Source of the DNA: Aurantiacibacter sp. D1-12
Lineage (GTDB): Bacteria > Pseudomonadota > Alphaproteobacteria > Sphingomonadales > Sphingomonadaceae
DNA: 64,000 nt
NCBI RefSeq assembly: GCF_028858515.1
Contig: NZ_JAPJZJ010000003.1
Location: 247,001-311,000, forward strand
Direction of reading: 5' to 3'
A program made the translations under genes and the position numbers. The notes beneath the pieces were generated by a model that was not told the origin of the DNA, did no database searches, and worked only from the letters and a program-made list of their open reading frames with translations. The stretch's first letter is position 1; every line of letters begins with the position of its first letter. This document shows, one piece after another, positions 23,931-32,536 of this stretch.

Positions 23931-24820
23931 ACCCGCACCCAGTCCACTTCCATCGCGATCTCGCCCGCGGCGATCCGGTCTGCCGTTTCCTGCGGCATGC
24001 CGACATAGGGCTCTTCGATGCCGTTGATCTTGTAGGGGTAGATGCCGCCCACGGCGAAGTTCAGGATCACGCCTTGCGGGTTGTCGAACACCCATTCGCC
24101 GAAGAATTCGGTGTTGGTCTTGGGAATGCGGAAGGTGAGGACGTCGTCAACGAAGAATTCGATCACGTCCTCTTTCCACTCGACCGAGTAGACGTGCCAG
24201 TCGGTCACGTCCGATCCGTCGGTGAAATACTGCCGGTCGGCGATGCCCATATCGCCGGAATAGTCCGGCCCGTGCACGGCGACGCCAGTCCAGTCAGCCT
24301 CGCCCACATATTCCATAATGTCGATTTCGCCTTCGCTGGGCCACGGTGCGTCGGCGAGCAGCCAGAAGGCGGGCCAGACGCCGCGTGCATCGGGCATGCG
24401 GATGCGGGCTTCGGCGCGGCCATAGGTGAAGGTGAACTGCTCGATGCTCTCGATCCGGCCCGAGAGAAAATCGGCATTGCGCTCTTCGTTGGTGTCCTGC
24501 CCCGGCTGGTAGATCGGGCGCAGTACCAGAACGCCGCCATCAGCACCGTCCACACCATCGGCAAACTGGATGGTCTCGGGGGAGTCCACATAGGCCTGCT
24601 CTTCCCGGTTTACCCAGAAATCCATGCCGATGACGGACCATTTGCTACGATCCAGCTCTCCGTTGTTGAATTCGTCGGCAAAGATCAGCTCGCGATCCAC
24701 GCGCGGGCTCGCCGCCGCGGCCGTGTCTTCAGGCGCGGAAGTGCCCGCTTCACAGCCGCTGAGTGTCAGCGCAGCGAGAAGCGTTATCGGCGCGGCGGAT
24801 AGGAATGTGAACGTTCTCAT
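23915..24820 (-). CDS. Glycoside hydrolase family 16 lipoprotein (beta-1,3-glucanase-like)
   Basis: 301 residues. Lipobox TLSGC (Cys23), a short A/P/E linker, then a GH16 jelly-roll: ELIFADEFNNGELDRSKW at the start, catalytic GEIDIMEYVG with nucleophile Glu165, Asp167 and acid/base Glu170, and the C-terminal AMEVDWVRVYAPE typical of laminarinase-type enzymes. It probably cleaves beta-1,3- or beta-1,3-1,4-glucans such as laminarin at the outer membrane. Located 53 bases downstream of, and on the opposite side from, the tandem paralogue array; both are on the minus strand. Confidence 0.92.
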   Translation of the reverse strand: MRTFTFLSAAPITLLAALTLSGCEAGTSAPEDTAAAASPRVDRELIFADEFNNGELDRSKWSVIGMDFWVNREEQAYVDSPETIQFADGVDGADGGVLVLRPIYQPGQDTNEERNADFLSGRIESIEQFTFTYGRAEARIRMPDARGVWPAFWLLADAPWPSEGEIDIMEYVGEADWTGVAVHGPDYSGDMGIADRQYFTDGSDVTDWHVYSVEWKEDVIEFFVDDVLTFRIPKTNTEFFGEWVFDNPQGVILNFAVGGIYPYKINGIEEPYVGMPQETADRIAAGEIAMEVDWVRVYAPE

Positions 24821-24873
24821 ATGGGCGCTCTACCCTCATAAGAGACGCTTGTCACTGGAGATTTTTGCTATGC

Positions 24874-25830
24874 TCAGTCCTCAACCAGTTGCCCGGCTTC
24901 CCGCAGCAATTCCTCTTCCATGAGTTCGTCGAGGCTGGGCAGGCCTGTCGAGCTTGGGCGGTAGGCGCTTCCGTAGTTGATACTGCGCAGGTATGCACGG
25001 TCGAATGGGGTGACGCGTTGTGGAGCCAACTCGTCATCGAACACCGCCAGAACTGTGCTGTAGGCAAATTCGCTAGTGGGCGGATCGGTCCGCGCAAGCA
25101 CCCGCATGGCAGCATAATCCGCTAGCGCATAGGCATCGAGCGGCCCGATGGCGGAGCGCTGCACCAATACGAAAGAGCCGTCGATATCGCGTCGGATAGC
25201 CGTCTGCGCGCGCGACATGGTATAGACAGTGTTCCACGGGATGCTGCCATCGCCAGGCACGCCGCCATTCCGCATCAATTCTTCAAGATGCATGTTCACC
25301 GCATCATGCCCGGTAGGTACGGGGCGGCCATCGCGCGTGCGTGTGCTGGTAAGTGTCCACGCTCTGACTGGTCCGGTCTGCCGCCCGATCGCGGCAAGTT
25401 CTGAGGGTTGAAGCGCGCGGACCATCCAGCCGTTCTCATCGCGCAGCTCGGCAAAGGTAGTTGCAGGATCATCGACGATGATCACCCACAGGTTCGCTGC
25501 ACATTCAAGGTCGGAATCGACTTCAAGCCCGGCGAGCTCAGCCACGTCATGAATGCGATTGATGACCGCAATCGCGTTTTCCAGGGACAAGCCATAGACC
25601 CCGGCGCAGACCGGTCGTTGCCATCGTGCAACGGGCTCTGATGACGAATTGGCTCGCTGGGTGATCTCGCGTGCCTGCTGGCGCACGACCGTGCCATCTA
25701 CCTCGATGGTGCCTTCGACTATGATTTCTGGGTCACCCGTTTCGCCATCACCATCCTGCGCTTGTGCAGAAGTGGTGGTGCCGAGCAGTGTCAGGATCAT
25801 AGTAGAGAAAAGCAGGCAATGTGGCTTCAT
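24874..25830 (-). CDS. Periplasmic protein of unrecognised tandem family, copy 1
   Basis: 318 residues with a signal peptide (cleavage near SAQAQ, residues 21-25). Conserved with the two upstream neighbours: DPEIIVEGTIEVDGTVV then RQQAREITQR (about 35-59), SEPVARWQRPVCAGVYGLS (Cys75), NLWVIIVDDPATTFAELRD (Cys110 just before), a C-terminal SxVLVQRSAIGPLDAYALADY and FDRAYLRSINYGSA, then LPSLDELMEEELLREAGQL. Two cysteines are invariant in the three copies and may form a disulfide. I do not recognise the family. AAGGAG ribosome site before ATG 25830. Closest in sequence to copy 2. Confidence 0.75.
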   Translation of the reverse strand: MKPHCLLFSTMILTLLGTTTSAQAQDGDGETGDPEIIVEGTIEVDGTVVRQQAREITQRANSSSEPVARWQRPVCAGVYGLSLENAIAVINRIHDVAELAGLEVDSDLECAANLWVIIVDDPATTFAELRDENGWMVRALQPSELAAIGRQTGPVRAWTLTSTRTRDGRPVPTGHDAVNMHLEELMRNGGVPGDGSIPWNTVYTMSRAQTAIRRDIDGSFVLVQRSAIGPLDAYALADYAAMRVLARTDPPTSEFAYSTVLAVFDDELAPQRVTPFDRAYLRSINYGSAYRPSSTGLPSLDELMEEELLREAGQLVED

Positions 25831-25875
25831 GTCGTTCAGGCTCCTTTGCAGTTTCCCCTCGCTGGCCGGTGCGCG

Positions 25876-26841
25876 CTATTCGTTAAGCAGTTGCCCCGCT
25901 TCTCGCAGCAGTTCCTCTTCCATCAGTTCGTCGAAACTCGCCATAGCGCGGGTGCCTGGGCGATGTGCGCTGCCCTGGTTGAGACTGCGCAGATAGGCGC
26001 GGTCGAAAGCGGTGATGCGGTGCGGTGACAAGTCATCTTCAAAGACGGTCAGGATCGTGCCGTAAGGGCCTTCGCGGGAGGGCTCCTGCGTGCGGGCCAG
26101 TGCGCGCATCGCGGCGTAATCGCCAATGGTGATGGCGTCGAATTCGCCAATCGCGCTGCGCTGGATCAGTACAACCGACATGTCGATATCGAGACGGACT
26201 GCGGTGCGCAGGCGCGACATCGCACTCGATTGCACCACCGGCGCGCCGCCGGCATTGCCATTGGTCTGCTGGGCGATCTGATTGTCTCCCACCGCATCAA
26301 AGCCGGTGCGCACGGCATTGCCGTTTTCGTCACGGTAGCTGGCGATGTTCCAGGCGCGGACGGCGCCGGTCTGTCGCTCAACACGGTTGCGTTCGGAGCG
26401 GCCGAGGCCGCGCACCATCCAGTTGTTGTCATCGCGCAGAGATTCGAAGGTAGCTGCCGGATCATCGACCACGATAACCCAGACATTGGCTCCGCAGGCC
26501 TCTGTCGAATCCACCATCAGTCCGGCGATTTCGGCTACGTCATAGATACGGTTGATTACCAGCGACGCGTTTTCCTCAGTCAGGCCCCAAACGCCGGCGC
26601 AGATCGGGCGTTGCCAGCGGGCGAGCGGTTCGGACGTGGAACCAAGGCGCTGGGTGATATCGCGTGCCTGGCGGCGGGAACCGACCCCGTCGACTTCAAG
26701 CACGCCTTGGACCACAATTTCATCTTCATCAGGGTCTGGATTGGTGTCCTGCGCCATTGCCGGCAAGGCGAGAAATCCGAACACGGCACAGGCGATGCCT
26801 GCCGCCGACGCTGAGCGAAGGAGCTTGAAAGGATAGGCCAT
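25876..26841 (-). CDS. Periplasmic protein of unrecognised tandem family, copy 2
   Basis: 321 residues from ATG 26841 (GGAG ribosome site 7 bases upstream; a TTG at 26868 is in frame but lacks one). Signal peptide ending LPAMAQ. It shares with copy 1 the order of blocks: DEIVVQGVLEVDG, RRQARDITQRLGSTSEPLAR, RPICAGVWGLTEENASLVIN, CGANVWVIVVDDPAATFESL, VVLIQRSAIGEFDAITIGDY and FDRAYLRSLNQGSAHRPGT, ending FDELMEEELLREAGQL. Spacing to copy 1 is 45 bases, so one transcript is likely. Function unknown. Confidence 0.75.
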   Translation of the reverse strand: MAYPFKLLRSASAAGIACAVFGFLALPAMAQDTNPDPDEDEIVVQGVLEVDGVGSRRQARDITQRLGSTSEPLARWQRPICAGVWGLTEENASLVINRIYDVAEIAGLMVDSTEACGANVWVIVVDDPAATFESLRDDNNWMVRGLGRSERNRVERQTGAVRAWNIASYRDENGNAVRTGFDAVGDNQIAQQTNGNAGGAPVVQSSAMSRLRTAVRLDIDMSVVLIQRSAIGEFDAITIGDYAAMRALARTQEPSREGPYGTILTVFEDDLSPHRITAFDRAYLRSLNQGSAHRPGTRAMASFDELMEEELLREAGQLLNE

Positions 26842-26925
26842 AGGGTTTCTCCGGGGATCGTGAAGCAACGTCTATGACGTTACAGTTATGAACCTCCGGT
26901 GTCTAACCGATTGGCGCCGCTGGCA

Positions 26926-27843
26926 TTATTGCTCCTGCGGAGATGCCTCGCCGTACTCGCGTACAAGCTCTTGCTCCATCAGAGCGCCAACGCCACTGTG
27001 TGCGCGATTGGCAGGCGTTGTGCCGCGACCACGATAAAGGTCCTGCAGATAGGCGCGATCAAACGCGCTCATACGCAACGGAGAGGTTTCGCTCACCATG
27101 TCGCCATCGAATAGCGAAAGAATCGTATTGAATTCTGCACCCTCTTCGGGCGGGCGTGTTTCTGCGAGTAACCGCATCGTGGCATAATCCGCGACGGCAT
27201 ATGCATCGAGCTCACCGAGTACCGAACGATCGATCAGCACAACGGAAAGCAGCATGTCCTTGCGCACACCGGTATCAAGACGCGACATGGTATAGTTCTC
27301 ATTGGTCGGGGAATCGGGCGCGGCAGTGATCCCGTCCGAGTTGGAAATTTCAGATGTGCTCCAGGCGATAGTGGGGCCCTGCTGCTCCGCCACGCGGTTG
27401 CGCTGCCAGACATTCAGTCCGCGAACGAGAAAAGCGTTCTCGTCCCGCAGTTGAGCGAAAGTCGCGTGCGGATCATCGACAAAAATGACCCAAAGGTTGG
27501 CGCTGCAGCCTGCTTCCGCTCCCAACTGTGCGCCGGCACGTTCTGCATTGTCGTAAATCCGGTCGATAACCAGCTGCGCATTCTCAGGCTGCAAACCCCA
27601 TACGCCGGGACAGATCGGGCGGTTGAAGCGCGAAAGCGGTTCGGATGTCGTGCCGCGGCGATTGGTAATGTCGCGCGCCTGGTTGCGTACGGTTTCCTGA
27701 TCCAGCGTGCCTTCGACAATGATTGTATTGTCGCCCTCCGGGTCTCCTGCGTCCTGCGCTGCTGCGGGCAGGGCAAGCAGCGAGAGCGAACACGCCGTGA
27801 GGGTGGCACCAAGCGAGCGCGCGAGTTGTGGCGGTAAAAACAT
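26926..27843 (-). CDS. Periplasmic protein of unrecognised tandem family, copy 3
   Basis: 305 residues from ATG 27843 (a TTG two codons upstream is in frame). Signal peptide ending LPAAAQ. More diverged than copies 1 and 2 but with every block: NTIIVEGTLDQETVRNQARD, EPLSRFNRPICPGVWGLQPE, CSANLWVIFVDDPHATFAQL, TMSRLDTGVRKDMLLSVVLI, GELDAYAVADYATMRLLAET and FDRAYLQDLYRGRG, then a shorter C-terminus. The first gene of the tandem set; divergent from the M1 peptidase gene across 220 bases. Function unknown. Confidence 0.73.
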   Translation of the reverse strand: MFLPPQLARSLGATLTACSLSLLALPAAAQDAGDPEGDNTIIVEGTLDQETVRNQARDITNRRGTTSEPLSRFNRPICPGVWGLQPENAQLVIDRIYDNAERAGAQLGAEAGCSANLWVIFVDDPHATFAQLRDENAFLVRGLNVWQRNRVAEQQGPTIAWSTSEISNSDGITAAPDSPTNENYTMSRLDTGVRKDMLLSVVLIDRSVLGELDAYAVADYATMRLLAETRPPEEGAEFNTILSLFDGDMVSETSPLRMSAFDRAYLQDLYRGRGTTPANRAHSGVGALMEQELVREYGEASPQEQ

Positions 27844-28063
27844 GTCCAAAATCCTTCAAAAGACCGCGACCATAGGGGGGGAGAGGCCAGGAAATCGGCC
27901 AGATCGGGTTGAATAATCAGCGCGATACATTGCTGATGCGAGTCCGTCAGCGGCCTTTCGACGAAAGACCTGTGGTGTTGGACGGATGACAATCGTTCAT
28001 CTCCCTTCTATGTCGCACCGCTTAGGGCTATCACCCGGCCCGTTCGAAACTCTTGGAGATACC

Positions 28064-30004
28064 ATGCGCCTTTCCGCATTCGCCCCTCTCACCCTCGCTG
28101 CCGTGTTGCTGGCAGGCTGCACCGCTGACGACCTGCCTGATCAGGAGCGTGTAATCGCGCCGATCCTGACCAGCGAACAGGCGTTTGACGAGTTCACCTA
28201 CGCCCGTCCGCTGGAGGCGCGAGTGGCGCATGTGGCGCTCGATCTCGATCTCGATTTCGAAGGGCAGCGGGTTGAAGGCACGGCAACGCTCGATGTGCAG
28301 GCGGCCGAGGACGCGACTGAAATCGTGCTCGACAGCAATGGTCTGATCATCGGCGGCGTGACCGACGGGCTGGGTAACGAGCTTGAATTCACCATGGGCG
28401 AGGCCGATCCCGACAACGCCGAAAAGGGTGAACCCATCACGATCCAGCTCGGCGAAATGACCGGCCCGGAATTGCAGCAGGTCGTGATCTCCTACGCCAG
28501 CGGCCCGGATGCCGAAGCGCTGCAATGGCTCAGCCCCGAACAGACCGCGGGCGGCGAACATCCGTTCGTGTTCAGCCAGGGGCAGGCGATCCTCAACCGT
28601 ACATGGATTCCCACCCAGGATAGCCCCGGCATCCGCCAGACGTGGGAAGCCCGCATTACTGCGCCCGATCCGCTTACGGTGGTAATGTCCGGCATCAGCC
28701 GCGGCGATCCCGAGGTGGTCGAGGGCGCCGACAGCGATCGCCGCGCGTTCGAGTTTGTCATGGACAATTCGGTGCCGCCGTATCTGATCGCAATCGCTGC
28801 AGGTAATCTTGAATTCGCCGAGCTCGGCCCGCGTTCGGGTGTCTATGCCGAGCCTGAAATGATCGCCGCTGCCGAGCAGGAACTGGGCGATACCGAGGAA
28901 ATGATCGATGCCGGTAGCGAACTGTTCGGCGACTATCGCTGGGGCCGCTATGACATGATCATTCTGCCGCCCGCCTTCCCCTATGGCGGCATGGAAAACC
29001 CGGTGATGACCTTCCTTACGCCGACATTCATCGCGGGTGACCGTTCCAACAACGGCCTGATCGCGCATGAACTGGCGCACAGCTGGTCGGGCAACCTTAC
29101 CACCTATGCCAGCTGGCGCGACGGATGGCTGAACGAAGGCGTCACCAGCTACATCGAAAACCGCATCAGCGAAGAGGTATACGGTGAACTGCGCGCAGAG
29201 CAGGAATACACCCTCAGTTATGCCTCGCTGGTTGAAGCCGTGGAGGAAGCGGGTGCCGACAATCCGACCACCGCGATGCGCACGCCCGATGGCACCAGCC
29301 CGTTCGATACGGTTGGCCCTGCGATCTATGACAAGGGCACCGTCTTCCTGCGCACCGTCGAGAATATTGTCGGGCGCGAAGCTTTCGACACCTGGCTGAC
29401 CGCGTGGTTTGACAATCACGCTTTCCAGCCGGTCACGTCGGAAATGATGCTGGCCGATATGCGCGAAAACCTGATCGGCGATAATGCCGAGCTGGAAGAG
29501 CAGCTGATGCTGGACGAATGGGTTTACGGCACCGGCATTCCCGAGAATGCCCTGGCACCCGATCCTGCAGCCTTCGCCGATGCCGATGCAGCGGCACAGG
29601 CCTATGCCGCCGACGGCACGCTGCCCGAAACCGAGTCATGGGGTGAATGGACCGCGGCATCGCAGCGCCGCTTCCTCGAAACCCTGCCCGAAACGATGAG
29701 CGCCGAGCAGCTCGCTGCGCTCAATGAAACGCTGGGCCTTTCGGAAAGCGGTAACAACGAAGTGCTGTTCCTGTGGCTCGAAGCTGCACTGCGCAATGCC
29801 TACGATCCCGCAGTACCGCAGGCGCGCCAGTTTCTGGCGACAGTGGGCCGCAACAAGTTTGTCTCACCACTGTTCCGCGCGATGTGGGATACGGGCAGCT
29901 GGGGCCAACCTATCGCCACCGAACTCTATCAGACGACGCGGCCCGGCTATCACAGCTATACGCGTGGCAATGTAGACGAGATTGTGGGGTACAGCGAAGG
30001 CTGA
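28064..30004 (+). CDS. M1 family aminopeptidase lipoprotein (leukotriene A4 hydrolase-like)
   Basis: 646 residues from ATG 28064, preceded by GGAG. Lipobox LLAGC shows export and lipidation. The zinc-peptidase domain has the substrate-binding PYGGMENPVMTF and the zinc motif HELAHSWSGN with His335, Glu336, His339 and the third ligand Glu358 in GWLNEGVTSY. The C-terminal part resembles the helical domain of leukotriene A4 hydrolases (AQAYAADGTLPETESW, then NEVLFLWLEAALRN). It releases N-terminal amino acids from peptides, probably in the periplasm. The next gene, rsh, follows a strong hairpin. Confidence 0.93.
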   Translation: MRLSAFAPLTLAAVLLAGCTADDLPDQERVIAPILTSEQAFDEFTYARPLEARVAHVALDLDLDFEGQRVEGTATLDVQAAEDATEIVLDSNGLIIGGVTDGLGNELEFTMGEADPDNAEKGEPITIQLGEMTGPELQQVVISYASGPDAEALQWLSPEQTAGGEHPFVFSQGQAILNRTWIPTQDSPGIRQTWEARITAPDPLTVVMSGISRGDPEVVEGADSDRRAFEFVMDNSVPPYLIAIAAGNLEFAELGPRSGVYAEPEMIAAAEQELGDTEEMIDAGSELFGDYRWGRYDMIILPPAFPYGGMENPVMTFLTPTFIAGDRSNNGLIAHELAHSWSGNLTTYASWRDGWLNEGVTSYIENRISEEVYGELRAEQEYTLSYASLVEAVEEAGADNPTTAMRTPDGTSPFDTVGPAIYDKGTVFLRTVENIVGREAFDTWLTAWFDNHAFQPVTSEMMLADMRENLIGDNAELEEQLMLDEWVYGTGIPENALAPDPAAFADADAAAQAYAADGTLPETESWGEWTAASQRRFLETLPETMSAEQLAALNETLGLSESGNNEVLFLWLEAALRNAYDPAVPQARQFLATVGRNKFVSPLFRAMWDTGSWGQPIATELYQTTRPGYHSYTRGNVDEIVGYSEG

Positions 30005-30013
30005 TCCGCAAAG

Positions 30014-30055
30014 GTAATGATGGCGCGGCTGGTTCTCTGGCCGCGCCATCATTAC
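30014..30055 (+). terminator. 16-bp perfect hairpin after the M1 peptidase gene
   Basis: GTAATGATGGCGCGGC (30014-30029) pairs without mismatch with GCCGCGCCATCATTAC (30040-30055), loop of 10 bases, 10 bases after the peptidase stop. No T-run follows, so it is a strong structure of uncertain class: terminator, mRNA stabiliser or insulator before rsh. Confidence 0.6.
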
Positions 30056-30121
30056 TACCGATCACCCTGATCGCATCTTTGGGCTTGCCCAAAACCATGT
30101 CGCACCGCACAATGCGCTGCG

Positions 30122-32203
30122 ATGCTGCGCCAATATGAACTTGTTGAGCGGGTCAAATCCTACGACCCTGACGCCGATGAGGCGCTGCTCAACCGCGCCT
30201 ATGTCTACACGGTGCAAAAGCACGGCAGCCAGATGCGCGCATCGGGGGACCCCTATTTCAGCCATCCCGTAGAAGTCGCCGGGCTGATGACCGACCTGAA
30301 GCTGGATCAGGAAACCATCATTACCGCGCTGCTCCACGATACTGTGGAAGATACGCTCGCCACCATAGACGATGTTCGTGCCAACTTCGGAGACGAGGTC
30401 GCGCGGTTGGTCGACGGTGTCACCAAGCTATCCAAGATCGAGCAGATGCCGGAGAACGAGCGTGCTGCGGAAAACCTGCGCAAGTTCCTGCTCGCCATGT
30501 CGGAAGACCTGCGTGTACTGCTCGTCAAGCTGGCAGACCGGCTGCACAACATGCGGACGCTTCACCACATCAAGAAGCCGGAAAAACGCCGGCGCATTGC
30601 GCGCGAAACGATGGATATCTACGCCCCGCTGGCAGAGCGTGTGGGCATGTACGAATATATGCGTGAAATGCAGCTGCTCGCCTTCGAACAGCTTGAGCCG
30701 GAGGCCTATACCACGATCACCAAGCGGCTGGAGCAATTGCGCCAGACCGACAAAGGCGAAGTTGATCGCATCGCGCTCGATATCAAGCAGGCGCTGAGCG
30801 AAGCGGGGCTGGAAGTCGAAGTCTGGGGGCGTGAAAAGCACCCCTATTCGATCTGGAAGAAGATGGCCGAACGGCACCTGCCGTTCGAGCAGGTTTCGGA
30901 CATCATGGCCTTTCGCGTACTGACCGATAACGTTGAAGATTGTTACCGGGCACTCGGCATCCTGCATACCGCTTTCCAATTCGTGCCGGGCCGGTTCAAG
31001 GACTATATCTCTACTCCCAAGAACAATGGCTACAGGTCGCTGCACACGACGCTTTTCTATGACCAGTCGATGCGGGTGGAAGTGCAGATCCGCACGCGCG
31101 AAATGAACCAGACCAACGAATTCGGCCTCGCCGCGCACTGGGCTTACAAGCAGCAGGACAAGGCCGATGGCGCGGTCGGGTGGCTGCGCGACCTGATCGA
31201 GATTGTCGATAGCAGCCACGATGCCGAGGAACTGCTCGAACATACCAAGCTGGCGATCTACCAGGACAGGATTTTTGCCTTCACGCCCAAAGGCGCGCTG
31301 TTCCAGCTGCCCAAGGGTGCGACGCCGGTCGACTTTGCCTTCGCCGTTCACACAGATCTCGGCGCGCAGACGGTCGGTGCGAAAATCAACGGCCGGCACA
31401 TGCCGCTGCGCACCCAGCTGGGCAATGGCGATGTCGTGGAGATCATCAAGAGTAAGAATGCCGAACCGCAGCTGAGCTGGCTCGGCTTTGTGGTGACGGG
31501 CAAGGCGCGTGCCGCGATCCGCCGCGCAGTGAGGCTGAAAGAGCGCGACGAAGTTGCCGAGATCGGGCGCAAGCTGTTTGAAGAGATTGCCGATCGATTG
31601 CCTGCCAAGGTTGGCAAGAAGGCCATCCGCCAAGCGGCCGAAACGCTTGAGCTGGAGGACGCGGAAGACCTGATGTACGCGATCGGCGCGTCCAAGATCA
31701 GCGACCGCGATGTCATGGAAGCGATAGTACCGGGCAGCACCAAAGACATGCCCGAAGAGCCGCAGCTGGACCGCGCGATTTCTATCAAGGGACTGACGCC
31801 GGGTGTAGGCTTTGATCTCGCCGAATGCTGCCATCCTGTGCCGGGTGACCGGATCGTGGGCCTGCGGCGGCCCAAAAAGGGTGTGGAAGTGCACGCTATC
31901 GATTGCCTTGAACTGGCCAGTGGCGTGGATGCCGACTGGATCGATCTGTCATGGGGTGAGCGTTCGCACGGTGCGGTCGGACGACTGACCGTGGTGCTCT
32001 ACAACCGGCCCGGAACCTTGGCGGAAATGGCAGGCGTATTTGCGCGCAGCAATGCCAATGTAATGCACCTGGAACTGACCCAGCGGGACGACCCCTTTCA
32101 TACATATGAGCTCGATATCGAAGTGCAGGATCTGGCGCACCTTACCCGCATCTTGAGCGCGCTGCGCGCCAGCGATTCCGTGGCGCAGGCGGACCGGATT
32201 TAG
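30122..32203 (+). CDS. rsh: Bifunctional (p)ppGpp synthetase/hydrolase, RelA/SpoT homologue
   Basis: 693 residues. Makes and degrades the stringent-response alarmones. HD hydrolase domain with HPVEVAGLM and ALLHDTVEDT (His72, Asp73, Glu76, Asp77 intact) and KLADRLHNMRTLHH; synthetase domain with RFKDYISTPKNNGYRSLHTT; then TGS (IFAFTPKGALFQLPKGATPVDFA), a helical/zinc-finger-like region with AECCHPVPGD, and a C-terminal ACT domain (LTVVLYNRPGTLAEMAGVF). Both catalytic sites look active. ATG 30122 has no strong ribosome site. Convergent with the DUF1905 gene 3 bases away. Single Rsh is typical of alphaproteobacteria. Confidence 0.95.
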   Translation: MLRQYELVERVKSYDPDADEALLNRAYVYTVQKHGSQMRASGDPYFSHPVEVAGLMTDLKLDQETIITALLHDTVEDTLATIDDVRANFGDEVARLVDGVTKLSKIEQMPENERAAENLRKFLLAMSEDLRVLLVKLADRLHNMRTLHHIKKPEKRRRIARETMDIYAPLAERVGMYEYMREMQLLAFEQLEPEAYTTITKRLEQLRQTDKGEVDRIALDIKQALSEAGLEVEVWGREKHPYSIWKKMAERHLPFEQVSDIMAFRVLTDNVEDCYRALGILHTAFQFVPGRFKDYISTPKNNGYRSLHTTLFYDQSMRVEVQIRTREMNQTNEFGLAAHWAYKQQDKADGAVGWLRDLIEIVDSSHDAEELLEHTKLAIYQDRIFAFTPKGALFQLPKGATPVDFAFAVHTDLGAQTVGAKINGRHMPLRTQLGNGDVVEIIKSKNAEPQLSWLGFVVTGKARAAIRRAVRLKERDEVAEIGRKLFEEIADRLPAKVGKKAIRQAAETLELEDAEDLMYAIGASKISDRDVMEAIVPGSTKDMPEEPQLDRAISIKGLTPGVGFDLAECCHPVPGDRIVGLRRPKKGVEVHAIDCLELASGVDADWIDLSWGERSHGAVGRLTVVLYNRPGTLAEMAGVFARSNANVMHLELTQRDDPFHTYELDIEVQDLAHLTRILSALRASDSVAQADRI

Positions 32204-32206
32204 GGG

Positions 32207-32536
32207 CTAGAGCAGGGTGAGGCTCGCCTTCACCTCGTCACCCTCAACCAGCCCCTCCGCTTTCCTGACCGCGGCCTTTACCGGAAGCAGATAGCCGCCA
32301 TGCGATTTGCTCGGGAAGACCGATGTCTTCCAGCTAGTCTCGCCGATCTGCGCTTCGACTTTGACCGAGCCAAATCCGCGCCCGCTGCCCAGTTCCATAC
32401 GCCGCATGGCTTCATGTGCGGCGATAGCATCACCTGCTTCCCCATCGGCCGTGAGGAAATGCCATGCACCCGGACTGCTCGTCGATTGCCACACCCATAG
32501 TTTGGATGTGAATTGGACGGGGGCGCCGTCGCTCAC
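32207..32536 (-). CDS. DUF1905 domain protein
   Basis: 109 residues from GTG 32536, which overlaps the upstream stop in GTGA. The DUF1905 module is visible: FTSKLWVWQSTSSPGAWHFL at the start, GFGSVKVEAQIGETSWKTSV in the middle and KSHGGYLLPVKAAVRKAEGL, then GDEVKASLTL. Biochemical role not established. The overlap means co-translation with the cyclophilin gene. Confidence 0.82.
   Translation of the reverse strand: MSDGAPVQFTSKLWVWQSTSSPGAWHFLTADGEAGDAIAAHEAMRRMELGSGRGFGSVKVEAQIGETSWKTSVFPSKSHGGYLLPVKAAVRKAEGLVEGDEVKASLTLL

Noticed and set aside
28031-29419. 462-codon minus-strand open frame opposite the M1 peptidase
   Set aside because: The peptidase on the plus strand has intact GGMEN and HELAH motifs; the antisense frame shows no domain or ribosome site.
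30428-31894. 488-codon minus-strand open frame opposite rsh
   Set aside because: Antisense to all catalytic domains of RelA/SpoT; low-complexity His/Arg-rich translation without family resemblance.
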